Part shown: in pieces, positions 6,521 through 8,997 of the stretch
Numbering within the stretch: position 1 is the first letter of the stretch
Layout: every line of letters begins with the position of its first letter
NCBI GenBank assembly: GCA_011052165.1
Contig: DRJN01000424.1
Location: 1-8,997, forward strand
Direction: 5' to 3'
DNA: 8,997 bases
Source: Gammaproteobacteria bacterium
GTDB lineage: Bacteria > Pseudomonadota > Gammaproteobacteria > UBA6429 > Thiohalophilaceae
Made by a program: the position numbers and the translations under genes
The notes under the pieces: model-generated
The model's input: the letters and a program-made list of their open reading frames with translations, nothing else
Databases searched by the model: none
What the model was told of the DNA's origin: nothing

Positions 6521-7336
6521 AAAAAACTACTTGCAATTTGTACCACATTGGCAATGTTGCTTTCGCTCAGTTTTTCAGTGTTGGCGACGACCATTCGGAT
6601 TAATATCGGGCCGGGGGCGGTGCCTGACGAGACTCAGCCACGCGTGAACGCGGGTGACGCCCCGACTGGCTGGGGGCCGGATTCCTGGCAAGGTCCGGTA
6701 GCAGGGGCGGGCAACAAGACCAACTGGCATGCCCGCTACCTGGCGGATGGTGACGCCCTGTCGACCCTTTTCCCGACCGAGGCGGCAGGCCTGAAGGTCA
6801 AGGATCTGGCAGGGATCAGCTATTACACCAAGCGTTCGCCGGGTATCCCGGCAAATCAGGACTGGTGGGTTTCTATTTATACCCGGACGACTGGCAGCGG
6901 CGACGCGAAGAGTTGGAACCACGACTCGTACATAAGCAACTATAACCAGCACGGCACCGGTACGGGTGCCTGGCAGCAGTGGTCCACCGGCCTCGGCTCC
7001 AGCTTCGGCGGGATAACGTTCTCTTCGCATTCTGGATCCGGCGGGCTTAACGACGCTTTCGATCACCTTACACTCGCGCAGTTAGCCAGCGCAACCGACG
7101 CCGGGTCCGCCAGCGTCGGCGATGCACTCGTCGAGATGATCAGCGTCCAAACCAACAGCGGTTGGAATGGTTTCGATGGCTATATGGATGGATTGAAAAT
7201 TACGTTGAAGAGTGGCAACGTCGGGCAAGTCAACTTCATCGGTGTCCCTGAACCCGCGACGCTCGCGCTCCTGCTCCTCGGCTTGGCCGGAATCGGATTT
7301 GCCAGCTGGCGTAAGCCGCCACCGCGCGTTGCCTGA
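6518..7336 (+). CDS. Secreted PEP-CTERM sorting-domain protein
   Basis: 272 residues. The signal peptide is clear: KK, a hydrophobic core (4-21) and a likely cut after VLA (residue 23). The C-terminal sorting signal starts VPEPATLALLLLGLAG at 243-258 and continues as a membrane helix to about 263, then W-R-K and a proline-rich tail. The PEP motif is recognised by exosortase (EpsH/XrtA) in Gram-negative bacteria, which cuts and releases or anchors proteins, often with exopolysaccharide. The mature part is rich in Gly, Ser, Thr, Asn and Trp, has no Cys after the signal peptide, and looks like a beta-sandwich or lectin-like surface domain (GWNGFDGYMDGLKITLK at 215-231); I recognise no named domain. 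The gene appears alone; exosortase and its partners are not in this window. It is more G/C-rich than the lipoprotein gene that follows. The basic tail is weaker than the usual Arg cluster. Confidence 0.88.
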   Translation: MKKLLAICTTLAMLLSLSFSVLATTIRINIGPGAVPDETQPRVNAGDAPTGWGPDSWQGPVAGAGNKTNWHARYLADGDALSTLFPTEAAGLKVKDLAGISYYTKRSPGIPANQDWWVSIYTRTTGSGDAKSWNHDSYISNYNQHGTGTGAWQQWSTGLGSSFGGITFSSHSGSGGLNDAFDHLTLAQLASATDAGSASVGDALVEMISVQTNSGWNGFDGYMDGLKITLKSGNVGQVNFIGVPEPATLALLLLGLAGIGFASWRKPPPRVA

Positions 7337-7361
7337 CATCACGCCGCCACAATCGTCTAAA

Positions 7362-7384
7362 TCCGTAATTCTCCAAATAACGGA
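7362..7384. repeat. Imperfect hairpin after PEP-CTERM gene
   Basis: TCCGT-A-ATT pairs with AAT-A-ACGGA around a 6-nt loop, with one A/A mismatch. It is followed by an A-run rather than a T-run on the plus strand, so it is not a standard intrinsic terminator for the gene before it. No better terminator is visible before the purine repeats. Confidence 0.35.
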
Positions 7385-7389
7385 AAAAA

Positions 7390-7462
7390 GGGGGGAAAAG
7401 GAAAAGGGAAAAGGGGACAAGGGAAAAGGGGAAAAGGGAAAAGGGGAAAAGGGGAAATGGGG
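7390..7462 (+). repeat. Phased purine array of AAAAGGG/AAAAGGGG units
   Basis: Ten runs of G (2-6 long) alternate with short A-rich spacers. From 7402 the pattern is three tandem 15-mers, AAAAGGGAAAAGGGG (7402-7416, 7417-7431 with ACAA for AAAA, 7432-7446), then two octamers AAAAGGGG and AAATGGGG. The last GGGG is the first base run of the hairpin element at 7459. The array seems to have grown from the AAAAGGGG end of that element. The closely spaced G-runs could form a G-quadruplex in the plus strand; the opposite strand is pure C/T. Confidence 0.85.
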
Positions 7463-7508
7463 ACAGATTTATTTTTTCCAACAGGCACGCGAAAATAAAT
7501 CTGTCTCC
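7459..7508 (+). repeat. REP-like hairpin element, copy 1
   Basis: The left arm GACAGATTTATTTT (7462-7475) pairs perfectly over 14 bp with AAAATAAATCTGTC (7492-7505). The loop is TTCCAACAGGCACGCG (7476-7491). Outside the 14 bp the stem goes on with GGG against TCC (one G/T). Sequences of the GGGGACAGATTTATTTT type are known to flank REP-associated tyrosine (Y1, IS200-like) transposase genes; none is present here, so this copy would be non-autonomous. The family assignment is from memory of such repeats. Confidence 0.85.
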
Positions 7509-7635
7509 TTTTCCGTATTGGAAAACAAATTTATTAAGATCTCTTTATCCTTTCCGGAGAAAAATATAGCTAAAAGTGCCCATCTTCTGTCTACGTGACG
7601 CGATTTAAATGATCTTGCCCTGCCCTAATTGCTTC

Positions 7636-7665
7636 TTGACTCCTGCTTCCTTTACCTACCATAAT
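7636..7665 (+). promoter_or_regulatory. Possible sigma-70 promoter for the lipoprotein gene
   Basis: TTGACT (7636-7641) and CATAAT (7660-7665) each match five of six consensus bases, with an 18-nt spacer. Transcription would start near 7672 and give a leader of about 240 nt that contains the hairpin at 7669-7688 and repeat copy 2. No other gene on this strand lies between. This is a sequence match only. Confidence 0.4.
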
Positions 7666-7668
7666 AAC

Positions 7669-7688
7669 ATGGGGTTTCTTGTCCCCAT
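7669..7688. repeat. ATGGGG/CCCCAT hairpin near predicted transcript start
   Basis: ATGGGG (7669-7674) and CCCCAT (7683-7688) form a perfect 6-bp stem around an 8-nt loop, followed by an A/T-rich stretch rather than a T-run. It sits at the predicted +1 of the promoter at 7636-7665 and could act as a 5' stabilising hairpin or an operator. Confidence 0.45.
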
Positions 7689-7781
7689 AATATAAGGCTC
7701 AGGGTTGAGCGGAGTCTATGTCCGCACCCAAAAAATAGCTGATTTTAACGCAGAAGAGGTACTCCAAAATGAAGTGCGTCA

Positions 7782-7868
7782 GGAAAAGGGCGGAAAAGGG
7801 GACGGCGGAAAAGGGGAGATATTCATTTTTTCCAACAGGCACGCGAAAATAAATCTGTCCCCTTTTCC
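7782..7868 (+). repeat. REP-like hairpin element, copy 2, with GGAAAAGGG runs
   Basis: Three GGAAAAGGG(G) units (starting 7782, 7792, 7807) lead into the hairpin. GGAAAAGGGGA (7807-7817) pairs perfectly with TCCCCTTTTCC (7858-7868). The loop and right arm are identical to copy 1 (TTCCAACAGGCACGCG, then AAAATAAATCTGTC), but the left arm has three substitutions (GGGGAGATATTCATTTTTT), so the middle of the stem is imperfect. It ends 32 nt before the lipoprotein gene's ribosome binding site, inside its probable leader. Confidence 0.85.
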
Positions 7869-7913
7869 CGTTGCACTTTATCCAATTAACTAAAAGCTTC
7901 GAGGAACGAATAC

Positions 7914-8633
7914 ATGACAAACAGATACGGAAAATATATCGCAGTTATTACTGTAGCACTTAGTATGGTACTGACTGGGTGTAATATGAATCTAAATGAT
8001 CTCATAAAACCGGATAATCAATCTGAAAAAATATTGGCGCCAACCAGCGCAGACGTCTCTCCTAACATGGATTTCAACAAAGTTCGCTCAGTCGCTCTGT
8101 TCCCGCTATTTCCAGGTAGCGGTGTTATCGGCGAAGGGCTGCAGAGCTACGAGGATCCGAAATTTGCGGGATCGGTCGTACAAGCACTTTCTGCCGAGTT
8201 GACCACCAAGCAATCGCAGTGGAAGATTCGCTCACCTGGGGATGTGCTCAATGCAATCAACAAAAAATCATTGGGACGTGGATACAAAAATCTGCAAGCA
8301 GACTACAACACCAGCAGTGGACAACTAACCGCATTTACTGCACAGACGCAACGATTCTTAAAATCTTTAGCCTCCGCAATGAAGGTTGATGCATTTATTT
8401 TTGGTAACTACCAAGTAGCTTCGGGGTCAGCGAGGGTAAAAACGTTACTTGGGGTCATGAAACAAAATGTTACAAGGAGCAAGGTCAACGTTGCTTTATA
8501 CTATGTTAAGAATAAAGCTATTTGGTGGCGGGCGACTAGCGATATTCAGGGTACAAGCAGTGGCGCCGTAGCGAGCAATATTGCAAAATCTCTAGCATCT
8601 CATGTTGGCAAAGGTACGTTACGCCAATTATAA
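7914..8633 (+). CDS. Outer-membrane or periplasmic lipoprotein, function unknown
   Basis: 239 residues. GAGGAA (7901-7906) lies 7 nt before the ATG. The signal peptide ends in a lipobox, LTGC, with Cys23 as the lipidation site; the next residues are N-M-N-L, with no Asp at +2, so outer-membrane sorting is likely. After a polar linker (24-54) comes DFNKVRSVALFPLFPGSG (53-70), whose strand-plus-loop form resembles the opening of CsgG/LpoB/TolB-like lipoprotein domains that begin with a 'valaVlPf' strand. Then FAGSVVQALSAELTTK (84-99), AMKVDAFIFGNYQV (155-168) and VNVALYYVKNKAIWWRA (192-208) continue an alternating alpha/beta layout. This similarity is my inference, not a confirmed family. The gene is A/T-richer than its neighbours and is bracketed by repeat copies 2 and 3, with its own promoter candidate and terminator, so it may be a recently acquired single-gene unit. 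Confidence 0.85.
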   Translation: MTNRYGKYIAVITVALSMVLTGCNMNLNDLIKPDNQSEKILAPTSADVSPNMDFNKVRSVALFPLFPGSGVIGEGLQSYEDPKFAGSVVQALSAELTTKQSQWKIRSPGDVLNAINKKSLGRGYKNLQADYNTSSGQLTAFTAQTQRFLKSLASAMKVDAFIFGNYQVASGSARVKTLLGVMKQNVTRSKVNVALYYVKNKAIWWRATSDIQGTSSGAVASNIAKSLASHVGKGTLRQL

Positions 8634-8666
8634 GCAAACACAGGCAACTAATAAATGAAGCTGTAC

Positions 8667-8687
8667 GAGTAACGATGACAGTTACTC
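8667..8687. repeat. 7-bp perfect hairpin in the lipoprotein 3' region
   Basis: GAGTAAC (8667-8673) and GTTACTC (8681-8687) form a perfect stem around GATGACA. No T-run follows at once. It lies between the lipoprotein stop and the strong terminator, so it would be part of the 3' untranslated region. Confidence 0.55.
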
Positions 8688-8747
8688 AGGATTATTAATA
8701 TTCCCATCTGTAGTTAGTGCATAGGGGATTGCTAATGAAAGTAAAAG

Positions 8748-8776
8748 AAGCCGGAACAATGTTCCGGCTTTTTTTT
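8748..8776 (+). terminator. Strong rho-independent terminator
   Basis: AAGCCGGAAC (8748-8757) and GTTCCGGCTT (8761-8770) form a perfect stem with loop AAT, followed by eight T in all (8769-8776). It is about 115 nt after the lipoprotein stop and is the natural end of that transcript. Read on the minus strand it is preceded by an A-run, so it acts mainly in the plus direction. Confidence 0.93.
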
Positions 8777-8799
8777 GGAGTTTAAGGAGTCGGAGAAGT

Positions 8800-8912
8800 A
8801 AAAGGGGACAGCAGTAAAAGGGGACACAAGGAAAAGGGGACAGATTTATTTTTCCCACGCAAGGAAAAGGGGACAGATTTATTTTTCGGGAAAAGGGGAC
8901 AGATTTATTTTT
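8800..8912 (+). repeat. Array of half-repeats, AAAAGGGGACA units
   Basis: Two short units AAAAGGGGACA (8800-8810, 8816-8826) are followed by three identical 22-bp units, AAAAGGGG plus the ACAGATTTATTTTT arm (8832-8853, 8865-8886, 8891-8912). Spacing between the 22-mers is 33 and 26 bp, with unrelated CCCACGC-like spacers. All have the orientation of the left arm of the hairpin elements but lack the loop and right arm. They look like accumulated left-end copies of the element. Confidence 0.88.
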
Positions 8913-8997
8913 CCCCACGGGAAAACGGGACGGGAAAAGGGGAAAAGGAGGAAAGGGGACAGATTTTTTTTCCAACAGGCACGCGAAAATAAATCTG
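8913..8997 (+). repeat. REP-like hairpin element, copy 3, cut by window edge
   Basis: G/A-rich lead-in with GGGAAAAGGGG and GGAAAGGGG (8931-8958), then left arm GGGGACAGATTTTTTTTCC (8955-8973), two bases shorter than copy 1. The loop and the visible right arm match copies 1 and 2 (CCAACAGGCACGCG, AAAATAAATCTG); the window ends inside the right arm. The same orientation as copies 1 and 2. Confidence 0.85.

Larger units (their letters stand above)
7509..7781. other. Spacer between repeat copies 1 and 2, no gene
   Basis: This 273-bp A/T-rich stretch between two repeat copies holds the promoter candidate and hairpin listed separately. A frame at 7705-7893 runs into the repeat and has no family resemblance. 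I see no gene and no recognisable gene remnant. Confidence 0.5.

Noticed and set aside
7236..7481. 81-codon minus frame with repeated SLFPFS-like blocks
   Set aside because: It is the reverse translation of the purine array and the antisense of the PEP-CTERM 3' end.
7212..7598. 128-codon plus frame overlapping the PEP-CTERM gene end
   Set aside because: Its first part is an alternate frame of a clear gene, and its Lys/Gly-rich part is the AAAAGGGG array.
7705..7893. 62-codon plus frame before the lipoprotein gene
   Set aside because: Its second half is repeat copy 2 and its first half matches no family; no good ribosome binding site.
8682..8975. 97-codon minus-strand frame rich in the peptide KINLSPFP
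   Set aside because: It is the reverse reading of the purine repeats and of the terminator. Repeated peptide blocks follow the DNA repeats; no start site or family resemblance.
8800..8997. CRISPR array
   Set aside because: The repeats are short, unequal in length, with irregular and low-complexity spacers, and the same sequence forms hairpin elements elsewhere; there is no cas gene.

Overview
The window looks like chromosomal DNA of a gammaproteobacterium. The evidence is the gene order sdhC-sdhD-sdhA-sdhB-sdhE-ygfX, E. coli-like Sdh sequences (SdhB has Asp as one [2Fe-2S] ligand), a divergent ygfZ and a PEP-CTERM protein. PEP-CTERM sorting is typical of biofilm- or polysaccharide-producing aquatic and sediment Proteobacteria. 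I cannot name the genus.

Left part (1-1864, minus strand): an HDOD-domain protein gene that runs off the left edge, preceded in the same direction by ygfZ, a folate-binding Fe-S cluster maintenance protein. Middle part (2003-5964, plus strand): a compact operon for succinate dehydrogenase (complex II). SdhC and SdhD are the heme/quinone membrane anchors, SdhA the flavoprotein and SdhB the Fe-S subunit. SdhE (the SdhA flavinylation factor) and YgfX (a small membrane protein) follow. sdhC/D/A are joined by ATGA overlaps, sdhB is preceded by a 13-codon mini-ORF starting on the sdhA stop, and sdhE and ygfX overlap. With ygfZ divergent from sdhC, the locus groups the enzyme with factors for its FAD and probably its Fe-S clusters.

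Right part (5965-8997): accessory in character. A gap of about 550 bp holds no convincing gene but several inverted repeats and a possible structured leader. It leads to a secreted PEP-CTERM protein gene (6518-7336). After that come three copies of a hairpin element with arms related to GGGGACAGATTTATTTT and an identical 16-nt loop, TTCCAACAGGCACGCG, plus half-copies and purine (AAAAGGGG) runs. These resemble the short palindromic repeats linked to REP-associated (Y1/IS200-like) transposases, but no transposase is present here. They bracket an A/T-richer gene for a lipoprotein of unknown function (7914-8633), which has a possible promoter and a strong intrinsic terminator.

The most interesting items are the repeat family with its conserved loop and asymmetric arms, the phased G-run array beside it, the mini-ORF before sdhB, the long leader of the PEP-CTERM gene and the repeat-bracketed lipoprotein gene. 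I did not find a clear new multi-gene system.
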